From NCBI GenBank assembly GCA_900073065.1, contig FJOG01000001.1:1582439-1646438 (forward strand): a DNA stretch of 64,000 bases, in the 5' to 3' direction. The stretch's first letter is position 1. Each line of letters starts with the position of its first letter. The notes beneath the pieces are model-generated. The model was given only the letters and a program-made list of their open reading frames with translations, ran no database searches and was not told the origin of the DNA. Shown piece by piece: positions 21,601 through 33,107 of this stretch. Position numbers and translations under genes: made by a program. This DNA is from Phialocephala subalpina (taxonomy: Eukaryota > Ascomycota > Leotiomycetes > Helotiales > Mollisiaceae).

Positions 21601-24548
21601 TCAAGACATTGTCAAACATATTGCGATGGTCTTCAGATAGCATGTGGGCCGTTTTGGCAAGGAATAATATCTCGATTGACGGCAGCCAGAAAGCTCTTTA
21701 TCATATCAGTTCGTGTTCCGATTTTCTGGTTAATGGACGAGACTTGCTAACGACTCCAGCTGGCAAAGAAGGAAACGTCACGCTTCTCGAGTTCTTCCTA
21801 CACGTTTGCTTGAGAATCATATGCGGCAGTCAAGACCCAGGAAATGCAAACCCAGAATTGCAGGTCAGCCAATTCCATCGGACTGCCTTGACTACCCTCC
21901 ACCAGATTTTGCTTAGTCCATATGCCTTACCACTCGCCGATCTTCAACTGGAACATGTCCTCATCGACAGACTGACCAAGTCGCTCAAAGGACCGGACCC
22001 CTTCATCCAAGTTCTGCTCTTAGATGTGGTCTTCGATACCTTGAAGATCAGGGATGCAGCAAAACCAGAACCGCCCCCAACCTCGCCGACAGCTGAAATG
22101 AAACACTCAATAATATCGGATCCATCCCAAGCGTCCCGACTCTCTCTAACAACTGATCGTCACAGTAATTCTGCTCCTCTTCCTCCCCCTACGTCCCTTG
22201 TGAAATGCCTTCAGGCTGGCTTCAGTGCTCCAAGTAGTCGACCCGTTCTAGACAGCTGGGTGAGCTTTCTCGTGGAATGCTTACCTTTGTATTCCGACAC
22301 AATTTTCCAGATTCTCATACCTTTGGTGGAAACGTTTTGCTCGCAGGTCGGCAATACTTTCAATGATCTTCAAAGGACGTTCAGAGAATCCGGACCTGTG
22401 ACCCATGGATCTACAGCTCCAGAGTCAACTCTCATCTCTCTCCTGAACGGACTCGAGCATGTTTTAGCCAGTGGGCATGCTCGCCTTTTACAAGACGAAG
22501 CAAAAGCGCCAGTGGTGAAGAGCCCAGACCAGCCTCAAGGGTTCTTCGGAAATATGGTGTCTAATGTCTTCACTTCCGAGACTCCGCAATCAAGAAGCGC
22601 TACTGCCAACAATCGGCTAACGGTCCTCCTGACATTTCAGGATGCAGTCCGGATATGTTTCCTGATCTGGTCTTGGGGCGGTAAGGAGAGCTTGTTCCAG
22701 GACACAGAGTCTGCTGCGTCGTTCAACTATACTTCGCTGCGCATGAGGAACCGTGCCCGTCGCCTGCTAGAACACCTGTTCGTTGTGGAGGCTCTTGAAT
22801 GTTTAGAAAGTGTGGTTGAGATCTGGAAAAAGTCACCAAAGTCTCCCAGCGAGCCAAGGTCACCGGTTGTCTTCAACCTCCTCCATGTACTTGATGGCTC
22901 GCGGCCTAAGCATACAATTCCTGCTATCTTCAATGCTATCTACAGCCGGACAAATCCCACTGCCTTGGATCCGTCACGAAAGTCAACTTTGACCTCGTCA
23001 CTAAATGACACCGATCTGGTTGTATTCTTGGTGGAATATGCTCGGTCCTTGGAAGATGATGCCATGGACGAGATCTGGACGGATTGCATGACGTTCCTGA
23101 AGGATTTGTTGGCCAATCCATTCCCTCACCGACAAACTTTACCTAGTCTCCTGGAATTCGCGGCAATCCTAGGTGAGAAGGTCGACAACACAAATTTCGG
23201 TGAGCAACGGAGGATGAGAAGAGAGCTTGGTGTAAGTTGACCTCTATTGCAAGAACGAATGCAGCTAATTGAGTAGGACTTGTTCCTTCGACTCCTGACG
23301 GCAATATTCACAACAAGACCAATGGGCTTCTCAGAGACCGTAGATAACGACGAGAAGTCGTACCAGTCCAGACCAGACGATGTTGTGGGTATTTTAGCCT
23401 CCATTGCACCGAACCTTCCCAAGATTTTGCTTGAGCCCGACCGTATCCTCACTGCAGCCAATACAATATCAACGAGTGTTATTGTGCCGACGTTCAAGTC
23501 CAAGACATTCCCAGACAACGTCTCTCAAAGCACATTAGTTCTACTTTACCAGCTCGCTCGGTTACCAAATACCCAAAAGTCGTGGAAGAAAGACTTAGGT
23601 GATGCTTTCAACGATACGAGATTCTTTGCAAACTTGGTGTCACTAGTTGAAAGTGACTGGCTTCCTCTGATAAGACAGTGGGCCTTGAGCGACAAAGAGC
23701 GAATGCCTGAGCTCCTTTCTCGGTTGGTTGCTCCTACCACAGCAGGCATAGTCTTCGGTGTAGGGGCCACATCAGCAAGACTTGAAGCAGATCGGAAAAC
23801 ACAGCTCAATCTCCGTCGCATTGCGACGCTTATACTTGCTACGGTGGACGACAACTTTGTCACAGATTTGCCAGCAATGCAAGAAAAGATCGTTGAACTT
23901 CTCCCAGCTACCACGACTTCATCGCCATCATCTACTACGAGGGCAGATATCTATCTTCTTCTGCGAGCTCTCGCTCTCAAAACCTCTGCCATCCATTTTG
24001 CAACACTCTGGCCGATCATCAACGCCGAACTGAATGCAGTTATTTCATCAGTGGTGGCTCCTGATCACAGCGCCGCTTCTGAGACCTACAACAACCACGC
24101 AATTCTTCAAGCGTGCAAGTTGCTTGACACGCTTCTTTGTATCGCACCTGACGACTTCCAATTACACGAATGGCTCTTCATATCCGATACCATCGACGCA
24201 GTCTACCGACCCCCTCAATTCCAACCCGTAGCCTTGATCGATGAGCTCTCAGAAGAGCTCGGGTCTGCCGCCATATCCTCTGCAATCCACACCGAGTTTT
24301 CTGGATTGCCAGCTGCGAACAGTTTCATGCGCAGACCACTCATAGGACCCGGTGGTATCAGCGAAGAAGGATTGAATTTGGAAAGAAAGGATGAGCTGGT
24401 GGCTAAGGTATTGAGGCCTTTCTTCAGCCAGTTGAGCATTTTCGCATTCGAGAGCACATACTCGATGAGTCCTCCTGATTGGGAGGCTTGCAGGGCTAGC
24501 CTGCTGAAAGATCTGTTTGATGAGAGGAGCATTGTGAAGGCGTTGTAG
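18665..24548 (+). CDS. DOP1: Dopey family protein Dop1
   Basis: Large peripheral protein of the Golgi/endosome system; in yeast it works with Mon2 and Neo1 in membrane traffic. Exons 18665..18752, 18817..18944, 18994..21416, 21464..23231 and 23277..24548; 1,892 aa. The start MALEAGRESPSSSGRASP leads by splice phase into DEPPSKDKTYRRYASGVE and EWADYISFLGRLLK, the conserved Dopey N-terminus, then SLQAHPTTNT and LAQCLNPSLPSGVHQKALE. Leucine-rich helical repeats continue through the middle, with a conserved region around LFHLFVVKFSAFDFLHSVP spanning the exon 3-4 junction (47-nt intron). The C-terminal Dopey region includes VEYARSLEDDAMDEIW and AFESTYSMSPPDWEACR. Length is usual for filamentous fungi. 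Confidence 0.93.
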
Positions 24549-24647
24549 TTGTAGGTGCGATAAAATAATTGCTTTCAAATCGAGAATTTACATCTAAAAG
24601 ACCACCATACAGTGTACAAATTTTCGTTGTCAATCGCCCAAACCATT

Positions 24648-25088
24648 TCAGACAATGGAGTCAAGTTCCTTGTTATTCTTCTCAGGCACTGGTGGCGGCT
24701 TCTCCGCGCACGCATCTTCCTCTTCTCTCTCAATCCTCTGTTCCTCCGCAGCGATGAAATTGAGTGCCGGCCGAACAAAACGTTTACCAGAGAGCTCCGA
24801 CACAACCTTAAACCCAATGACAATCGCGAACACCTGCCAGATCATGCCAATGCTTGTCTCGAAGATGAGTTCGAAAAGGAAGAGCTCGAGCCCGTTAAGC
24901 TTGCTGAATTCCTTCCCCTCAGAAGGCTTTATGGCGGTAACAATGAGCCTATAGATCCAGCTAGCGATGATGAAGGTGCAAGATTACCATAAAAAGTTGA
25001 CGCTCCAATAGTATCAGGTCAAGAGCTCGTCTACAATAACGATTCGCGTGGCTGTTTTGAGGCTCAACTTAAGGATTTTGAGGGCCAT
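24648..25088 (-). pseudogene. Small two-helix membrane protein gene with two in-frame stops (pseudogene or unresolved intron)
   Basis: One reading frame runs from ATG 25088 (MALKILKLSLKTATRIVI) to the stop at 24648, 147 codons, interrupted by TGA (25016-25014) and TAA (24986-24984). Between and after the stops it stays protein-like: YYWSVNFLW, then TFIIASWIYRLIVTAIKPS, LNGLELFLFELIFETSIG, and MIWQVFAIVIGFKVVSELSG, with a charged Lys/Glu/Pro tail. Two hydrophobic helices suggest a membrane protein. No GT-AG pair removes both stops and keeps phase: the GT dinucleotides before the TGA are phase 0 while the nearest AGs after the TAA are phase 2. Both stops could come from C-to-T changes (CGA, CAA). 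Ends 100 bp downstream of DOP1 in convergent orientation. Confidence 0.5.
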
Positions 25089-25771
25089 GATGTTTGTAAA
25101 ATTCGGACAGCTTCGGGCTGTTGCAATTTACATGCAAGTTGAAGAGACTTCGAGGCTACCCAATTCATATTTCGTCAGACGGAAGGTGGTGCGTGTCAAG
25201 AACGGAAGTAGTGATGCAGTTGTGCCAGCAAAACTCCTCGCTAACGGAAGGGGCTAGCCACGCATCCCAAGTTTCCGCTCTTCCTTCGCCCACGTCCAAA
25301 ATGTTTTCCCTCTCCAAATCGGCCATCAAATCCATATTGACCAGGTACCTCCCTTCTCCTTCCTGCCTTCTTCATATCCCACTCCCGAAGTTCCTTCAAA
25401 TAGCTCGGAGGTGATTTTGCAGCGTTTTTTTTGCTGGAAATTGCGTAGTTTCCGAGTTTATTTTTATTTTTAATTCTCATCTAGTAATTGTCCTCCTGGC
25501 AAGCTGAAGTGTATTTCTAAACATCTGCTAGCAATACCCCATCGCCCATATTACGGAATCTGACGAATCTTGCACCGAAATGTACAAGATATAAGAACGC
25601 CTCCAATGCATAATCCAGCATTGATCCTCAGCGCTAACTTTTCGATATGTCCGTAATTTTCCTTTGCTCCCTTGCTCGCTATGCCTGAATCACCAATAAA
25701 CGCCAGCCAGTAAAGTAATCGCTAAGCCCTTGTATGCACGGAACGCCTTGCAAATCATCAAATGCTTGATA
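25089..25771. other. Intergenic region
   Basis: 683 bp between the small membrane-protein locus and the RRN3 stop; both flanking genes are on the minus strand. Contains the RRN3 3' UTR and the upstream region of the small gene. No ORF with protein-like content. Confidence 0.45.
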
Positions 25772-27855
25772 TCATTCGTCGTCATCATCTCCTGTGCTGT
25801 CCTCTTCAACCTCTACGTCGTCCTCGCCGCCTTCCTCCTCGCCGCTCTCGTCATCTTCGTCCTCATCTTGGTTTAGGCCGGGCACGCTCTTCCATTGGAC
25901 GTAGTCGTCCTCAACCCATCGCTTGCTGACTGGCAATTGGTATGGGTCGAATGGGAAGTAGGCATCAAGCTGATGCCAACTTTCGTTATTGCCTCCGTTG
26001 CCTGTATCTCTCAAAGCGCCATTGGCCAGGCTCGAAGAGAACTGACTCAGGCGTATTCGCTTGTTGGTCTCGAGAAGCGGGTAGACGTACATGAAGCGAA
26101 GATGGTGAGAAATCTTGGCGAATTCGGCGACGATTGGAGGCGAGCAAATCTTGAGAGGATTGAGTTTCGAATAGATGGTCCTGGAGAGGGTCTCCTTGAT
26201 GCCTGGGGTCCAAGTGAGATCCTGACCGATGAAGGCTACTGGGTCCTCATCTTCGTCGATATCAGAGGCCTCGATCAGATCACGCCATCTGAAGCAGAAT
26301 ATGTACAGTAGAGCCTGCGTCATGGCATAGAACGTGCCATAGCGTCTCAGATCTGGTCCACGGCATGTGACCTCGTTCTCGGCCCGAATAACATCTAGAT
26401 TATTACCGATGAGCTCGAAGACTGTCCGGACAACATTCGGCTGGACATGAGCTCCTCGAGCAACAAAGCTGGCAAGGTACGCAGCGGCAGATTGCCTCAG
26501 AACTGCAGGTCGACTGGTCTGGAATGCGAGCTGGACGCAGGTGCCAGCAAATTGATCCACAAGATGCTCAGCCGTCTGGGCGAAGTGGAAGAGGAGGAAT
26601 TGGGTGTGTCGTGATCGGTATGTAGGTAGAATGATATTGACAAAATGATTGAGTAAAGTCTCAAACATATTGGCAGCTTCTATACTGTGTGGGTCGGCGA
26701 AATACGGATTGTAGATGTTGAAAAGTAGGTCGAGTATTGAGTCCATCTTCTCGATATTCTCTCTGACCTCTTTGATTCTCGCCGCATCGGTTTGGATTTC
26801 CTCATCGCTCGTCACAGAGTCTAGATCGCTGTCTGAATCGTCCGCATCGTTTTCTTCAGTGCTAGCTCTGTTCAATGCGAGGGCTTGAACAATAGCCGCA
26901 GCGACTTCGTCATCTAGGTCCTCCAGATCTACCTGCATTTGTACATCGATTTTGACGAGGCGGTCGGTGATGAGAGCAAACACATCTGACTTTAACTCAG
27001 GGGTGAATTCGATGAGCCGTATCAAGTTCTCGATGTATGTTATATGTTCCTTTTTGGAGTCGTCAGGAGATGGGAATTTGGAGGAAAGGATAGACGAGAG
27101 TGTTCCGCTGGCAGAGGGAATTAGTCGGAGTAGGTACTTGAGCGCCACATGAATCCTCGATGCGAGCTGGTCGCGATTGACATCTGGACATCCTGGAAGT
27201 CGACCACTGGAGAGCTTGACTGTGGAATCAGTTAGTGAGGCTCCTGCCGTGATTTGCGGGAAGTCTTACCTCCGTAGAAGTGGTTCACCAGCATTCCTAA
27301 GACCATGCCAACGTACGCGCCTTGCGCACTGGCCAGGCTCCCCAGGAAATGTACATAAGCCTTGACGAAGCCCTCATCTCTGCCCATCCACTCGCACCCA
27401 AGAATAGCCTTAACCAAGTCGGAGCAGTTCTTGTTCAGTAACGAGGCTTGGCTTGTAAGCGCAATCACATATGCCTTGATGTCGGCCTTCGCGTCAACCT
27501 CGTCTTCGTCCTCATCGTCATCTCGTCTCGGCGCAAAGACCTCCTTGATAACGTCGTATCCTTCGCTGTCATCCTTCAAATGTGCGTGGAGAGCTCTCTT
27601 GACTTCTCCTCGTACGGAGTCTAGACTTCTGCCTTTAACTTGATACTCCTCCATAACCTTCTCCTCGACTTCATCTTTGAAGGTTACCCGTGCCTTCTTA
27701 CTCGGACTCGGTGGCGCAGAGAGGAAATCGTCACCGAGGCCCGCATCATCCACCTTGCGTACTGTGCCAGAGAGTGTAGCTCGTCGTAGTAGCGGTTTGC
27801 TCGGTTTTGATGCGCTTGACGCGGATTGCCTCACAATAGGAACGACGGAAACCAT
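25772..27855 (-). CDS. RRN3: RNA polymerase I initiation factor Rrn3 (TIF-IA)
   Basis: Bridges RNA polymerase I to the core factor at rDNA promoters; its activity couples rRNA synthesis to growth. Exons 27855..27270 and 27219..25772 with a 50-nt intron (GTAAGA..CCACAG); 677 aa. The join gives NHFYGG-VKLSSGRLPGCPD. Family blocks seen: YVHFLGSLASAQGAYVGMVL, KYLLRLIPSASGTLSSIL, ENLIRLIEFTPELKSDVFAL, HSIEAANMFETLLNHFVN, YLASFVARGAHVQPNVV and YAMTQALLYIFCFRWRDL. The HEAT-like helical repeats are intact. The C-terminus is a 30-residue Asp/Glu run after NQDEDEDDES. The acidic block near residue 290 (DADDSDSDLDS) is typical. Confidence 0.95.
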
Positions 27856-28812
27856 GGCGCTATCGTGATTCCTCGATGAATCAAGAGGGAGCTAGTTGGT
27901 ATCATGGACTTGTCGTAAGGATGTCGAGGGCGAACAAAGCGAATGTCGAGGCGCGGTGCAGATGCAGATCTGAAAAGATTCACGACGGCCTTCAAAAGTT
28001 CGCTCGTGTGCCGCCTAACCATTATTTTTTGGTGGGTCCGTGCACGTGCCCCCGCACCTTAGTGGAGACAAACCCCGAGGCTGGAGGCGAGGCTGAGATG
28101 GCGACGACCTCATTGTCAAGATGTTTGTGCAATGTTGTGATGTATAAAGGATGAAATGTTTGGGTCTGGCTTTTGAAGTCCGCGATAGTTGTTTCATACC
28201 TTTGAAATAGAGATAGTCCAAGATGAATCTTATTGAGGAAGGAACCTGGACAGTTCTCCGAGTCAAGGAAGCAACTTCAAAAGAGGATAATCTTCTTCCA
28301 AGGGTAGGAATTAACAACTAAACCGGTGTGAAGCGTTTTGCCATCATCTGGAAGGTTATAATGCAATAGTATGAGCGGTCAGTTCTCTCTGAAAAGAAGC
28401 TCTTAGTTCGAAACTCGTGACCATGCATGATTGCAAGTGAGGCACAGCTTGTACAGATGAAATACATGTAATTATATTGGCTCTTGTTCGAGGACTGTTT
28501 ATCCTACAACCTCACTGTTGATATTGCTCAGGTCTCATCCCTCCATACCTCCCTCCATCGACCATGAGCTACCCTAAGTCACTGTTGTTGCTCACATGAG
28601 CGAAGAAATCTAAGCGCAAAAATAAATTCCTCCATACTTTTGGCCTTCCATCATGTACAGCTCATAGGTATCTGAAAACGAACCTCGCCCATCCGTATCC
28701 ACGGCCGGTCCGAACACCAATACCCTATAGTCAATACACCCTCAGAATATATCCCTAGCAGCCTCCCGGTTAGAACACCTGTACGCCGTGTGTTTGCTGA
28801 AGTTGCTGTAAC
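27856..28812. other. Intergenic region
   Basis: 957 bp upstream of RRN3 and downstream of HAP3 (both on the minus strand). Holds the RRN3 promoter and the HAP3 3' UTR. Open frames at 27876-28154 (plus) and 28015-28317 (minus) overlap each other and lack family or composition support. No RNA gene seen. Confidence 0.4.
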
Positions 28813-29869
28813 CTAGTAGCTATCTCCACCCGTTGCGCCGTTGTGTCCACCGGAGACTTGCCCGCCGTAAATGCCTCCATAAGAGCCGCCGTGATCATCT
28901 GGTCCGTCTCCTTGTTGGCCAAGGATGTTGTTGGCACCAGGCTCACCAGAGAAGGTCGTGGACGAGGTCGCGTTTGCGGCCCCAGACCCTCCTGCTGCGG
29001 CCGACCCAAATCCTTGGCTGCCAGGTCGATTCTCGCCTCTTGTTGACTGAGTCTGCTCCGCAAGGTCAGCCTCTTCGCCAAAATAGGGACTCCCATAATC
29101 AGCTAGTCTCAAGGCGGACAACTCACTTCTCGATACTTAGAGAGGTATATCTTGAGTGCCTCTGCATAGTTCTCGAAGCCCAAAGAGGTCATCGCAAACA
29201 GAATGTCCTCCCCGTTGACGGTCTTTCGCTTCTCCTGGTGGCATTTCTCGGAAGCTATAGAGGAAATTAGTCAAGGCAAACAATTTGCTTGGGGATAGAG
29301 GGGTCAAACCTTCGCTTGTGATGAACGAGATGAACTCGCTCACGCACTCCTGCATACACTCCTTTGCTTCTTTGGCGATTTTGGCATTTTCAGGGAGGGC
29401 CGTTTTCATTATCCTCGCGACTGGAGCAAAGTTTCTTATGTTAGAATCCAGTTCACGACCTTTGGAGGTCTTCGAGGCTTTGGACGGGGAGGTGGCCGGA
29501 GGGGATGGAGACAAGGAGCCGTGGGACATGATAGGACATATGACCGCGCAGTAACACAACCAGACTTTGAAGCGTTTGCGCACCGAGCTCAATGACTGGC
29601 CAATTCTGGAACATCCGCGTGTAATCGACACGGTACTCGAAGCGGTGCCAGTCACGGCGGGCTTCAATATGCGGAGAATATCTCGGTGGGCAAATCAGGA
29701 AAAAGGGGGACGACTAACCATTTGCTATTGGAAGCCAGCGATCTTGCTCTTTCACCTCAAACTCGTAGGCCAAACCTGAAGAGTGTGGGTCTTGATTCAT
29801 TTGCGCATCTGGGTCGTCAGGCGACTGTACACCTTCGTGCTCCGTTTCCTTTGGAGGACTCGCGGACAT
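28813..29869 (-). CDS. HAP3: CCAAT-binding factor subunit B (Hap3/HapC/NF-YB)
   Basis: Histone-fold subunit that pairs with HapE (NF-YC) and, with HapB, binds CCAAT boxes; in filamentous fungi the complex also senses redox and iron state. Exons read as 29869..29719, 29420..29310, 29254..29127 and 29052..28813; 209 aa. The start [15 protein letters not shown] leads to [11 protein letters not shown] (exon 1), which splices in phase to [20 protein letters not shown], then [20 protein letters not shown] and [20 protein letters not shown]. This rebuilds the complete histone fold. The tail is Gly/Ser/Gln-rich ([14 protein letters not shown]). Intron 1 (298 nt) is much longer than the others (55 and 74 nt) and contains an in-frame ATG at 29529 whose product would lack DRWLPIAN. 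Confidence 0.93.
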
Positions 29870-32159
29870 GGCTTCCTGTTAAAAGGCTTGCTGCAGCTCT
29901 CGGATAGTGGCTTTCTGGAAATTCCTTGGTTGACAACGTGGTCATTGAACAACGAAGACTCCGTTTCGAGGCGAAGTTATGCAAGACCTGCGTCAGATCA
30001 AGCCCTTCTTTTCTGACCTTGCGCTATCCAGATGTGGATGGCCCCGGTGCAGGCCTTTAGGGCTCGTAATTGTTGGGTGAGGGAATGACTGCTTGCTGCA
30101 GGTATCGGTATCCTGCATTGTCGCGTCAGATCTGAACAACTAACTGTAGCAGGACACAGAGGGAGCAGGGCTACACACGCTGGTTTGAGACCCCGCGGAG
30201 TATTTCAGAAGGCGAACCTGCACACTGCGCCTTGCATTAACCTGCGAAAGGGTCAAGTACGAGGCCGCAGAAGTGGATTGATGCGATCCGGATTTCCTCT
30301 CTGGTGGGTTGGGTTGCTTAGGAAAAGGTACAGTACGACCCCACGTCGCGCGGATGAATGCTGGAAGCCGGGCAAGGAAGCGATTGACGCACTAGGAGGA
30401 TCGCGAAGGAAGAATGACCCAATGGACAAGAGTCGGTGTAGGGACGACGATGCGCGTTGGGGTACGGTGCGGTTCGGCAACCTCGAGAGTGTAACGGGGT
30501 GGTGGATGGTGGATGGGAGAATGAATTCAAAGCTTGGTCTGCAGCGAGCTTGTGTTTACCTCGCTAGTCTAGCGTGGGCTGCGTGAGCGTTGTTTGGGGG
30601 AGCCTTCTCAGGTACAGAATGTGCAGCGCTGGTGCAGCCTTGGAGATTTGACCAGAGTTTGATTTGACTGAACGGAGCAGCAGACAGGATGTGAGATCCA
30701 ATGGAAAAAAGAGAGGCGACGAGTGAAGATGATTTGAGGAGGTTTCGACGCTTCGGAGGGCGCATTTACGCTTACAACCAATAACAGCGGCCGGCTGAAT
30801 GAATTACCCGCCTGTCAACCCCATCGACTAACCTCAACTCATCTCGAGTCGTAAGGGGTACCAGTCAGCAGCAGCAGGCTGTCCTTTCAGCAGCACTTTG
30901 CCCGGGGAGGACAGACATGGAATCATTTGTGGCTTGATGAGATCTCACTGTCCGGCCAACTTGGGGGCCACTACATTACATTAGGCAGTCATGGTACGTC
31001 GTTGTCCCAGTTGTCCGGGAACAGTTGGAAGTACCTCCGTACCTTCAAAGTCAACTCCTCTCCAAGTCTCAAGGACATTCAGACATCTTTGAGATTAAGG
31101 GCAATGGTTCTATTCCTCTTTTGAGCTACAAGGAAGCAGACCGACTTTCCGGATATTTGGAATAATTATCACCTCTATCTTCATCTGCCTTGTACTGCTA
31201 CAATACACCATCATCAGACTGTCTATTACACACCCACCCTCAGCTGAGCCAACTTCTATCTCGGCTCATAAATCCTGCCGGCCTTGCCGGATCCCATGGT
31301 CTTTCTTTTTCTCACATCTCGTCTATCTCAGATTTCGTCAGTCGAGAAAGCAGATGTGGGGTAAAGCGTTGTGTCGGTTAGATATCCAGATGCAGCTGCT
31401 CTATCAGTGAGGCGACGGCGAGGGGTCCATTTTGTGCTGTCAACCCATCGTCAGACGAAATGTCAGAGATCACAACATGCCACCCAGGGGAAAAAAGGAA
31501 GTCAGTGATGACGGCGATTTCCATTACTACCTGAAAAGCCGTTCCAAAGTCTTGGAGGTTGAAATTTCGACATCGCAATGGCATCCACACCACCAATTCG
31601 ATATGTACGAGCAGGGGTGGGAGAAACAGCACATCGCGTCTCTAATGCGAACCAGCCTTCGGCAAGTTGCTTAGCAACCAGTCGATGCTCACAAAAGCTC
31701 AGCCTTCCTTTCATTGGGCAGCAATACAGCAAGGCGGTTGGGCGAAGCAGACGCGGCAGCCGCTGTCGAATAAAGCTAAGGCTTACTTGACTGGCTGATG
31801 CGTTGTACAAATTTCCAAAGACCTGGATATCATATGATGGAGGGGTGACGTCGCAAGATCCCTCGGCATGCGACTGAGATCGAGATTTTCTGAGCAAATC
31901 CGGGTCGCCTTGAATGTATTTAGGTTTGCGGGCGTAGGTGTGCTGCACGGGTGAAACGTTAGGTCTTCCCCGAAGACATGGAATCGTATATTCATCAACC
32001 CGTTATGATTGACCGCCTTATGACCCAGACTCCATACTTTTCCTAGCCCTACCACGCTATGCATTGACGTAACTTCCAAACGCCTTCAGCCTGGTAGACA
32101 AGCCCTGCTTCAATATCGGACTTGGCGCGCCGTAAAAAACCGTTGTCAAAATGTCCCGC
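29870..32159. other. Gene-free interval of about 2.3 kb
   Basis: Upstream of HAP3 and downstream of PFD2 (both on the minus strand). I checked overlapping open frames at 30185-30586, 30253-30530, 31432-31674, 31502-31948 and 31578-31790; none shows conserved motifs, plausible splice joins or protein-like composition. It is unusually long for this window, so an unrecognised gene, a non-coding RNA or a long HAP3 leader is possible. Confidence 0.4.
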
Positions 32160-32921
32160 TCATTGCTGGACAACTTGGATGTTGTTCTTTTTCTGTAGGA
32201 GCAGTTAGCAAACTGTTCTGATACTGCTCAGGCCCGAACTTGCCTTCCACTTCTCCATCTCCACCTGCTTGGCGTTGTATTCCTTGACAAGTTGCTGAAG
32301 CACATTCTGTAGCCCTTCCGCATTGATCTTTAGAGCAGGAACAACATCCTTCACCGTTCTCTCAACCAGGACGCCGTTTATCATCCGGAAACATTTCCTA
32401 TCTGCCGGAAGCGGCTCGAGCGTTTCAAGGACGAGTCTGTATGCAAGAGCGGTGAGCAAACGTTCCAGCGGTGAGGTTCGTAATGGCATGCGAGTAAATT
32501 CTTGGAACCGCGCCTCCGATGATGATACCGAAGCCAGGCAGGATTAGATTGCATTAGGGATCTTGAGAGACGAACTTGTGTTCTTCAGCTGAGGATTCAA
32601 CGTCACCGATCTAATTGTAGATGTCAGTATGGGTCTGATCGCTTGAGAGGCCTAGGTAGGAAAGGAGACAGCTCCGTTGAGGAAGGGGGAACCAAGAATA
32701 GCGCTTTCTTATTTCTATCTTGAATTTCCCACCGTTGATCTTGAACAATAGGAAGGGAAAGAGTTGGTCGCACCTTCGAAGCTATCTGCTGGAGGCCCTC
32801 CTTGTAGTTGGTATATTGATTCTGAAGCTCTGAGAAGAAGAAGTAAGTATACTCACACGAATAACACGTACAAGAGTTTTGGCTTACCTTGCTGCTTCCT
32901 TGCGGTGATTTGTTGCGCCAT
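32160..32921 (-). CDS. PFD2: Prefoldin subunit 2 (Gim4)
   Basis: Beta-type subunit of the hexameric prefoldin chaperone that hands actin and tubulin to the CCT chaperonin. Exons 32921..32888, 32829..32774, 32610..32576, 32436..32244 and 32192..32160; 116 aa. Reads MAQQITARKQQELQNQY, YKEGLQQIASK, IGDVESSAEEHK, LVLETLEPLPADRKCFRM, INGVLVERTVKDVVPAL and VLQQLVKEYNAKQVEMEKWK, then KKNNIQVVQQ. The N- and C-terminal coiled coils flank the beta hairpin as in the family. Introns 1-3 are GT-AG (58, 163 and 139 nt). Intron 4 (32243..32193, 51 nt) starts GCAAGT and ends CTACAG, so it is a GC-AG intron. Starts 186 bp from CMC2 on the opposite strand. Confidence 0.93.
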
Positions 32922-33107
32922 GGTGGTTATTGTTGTGAAATGCTAGCAAGTCCAAGGTCTGAGGAGCTGTCGGAGCTTTCAAAAAGTAGACGGCAAATCC
33001 CGCGTGCCGAGAACAACTCAAAATCCAGCACCGACAGATTTGAGAACATTTGACAAGACCCCACGCGACCTTCAAATTTCAGCTTGTCTCGCATCCAATC
33101 AGTCAAT

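Noticed and set aside
29137..29667. HAP3 start at the ATG 29529 in one continuous frame
   Set aside because: This would lose DRWLPIAN, which is present 298 nt upstream in correct phase with good splice sites; kept only as a possible alternative isoform.
30185..30586. Overlapping ORFs on both strands in the HAP3-PFD2 gap
   Set aside because: Open on several frames at once because of local composition; no conserved segments or plausible introns.
31502..31948. 148-codon minus-strand ORF
   Set aside because: Composition is random-like and there is no recognisable domain; not enough to call a gene.
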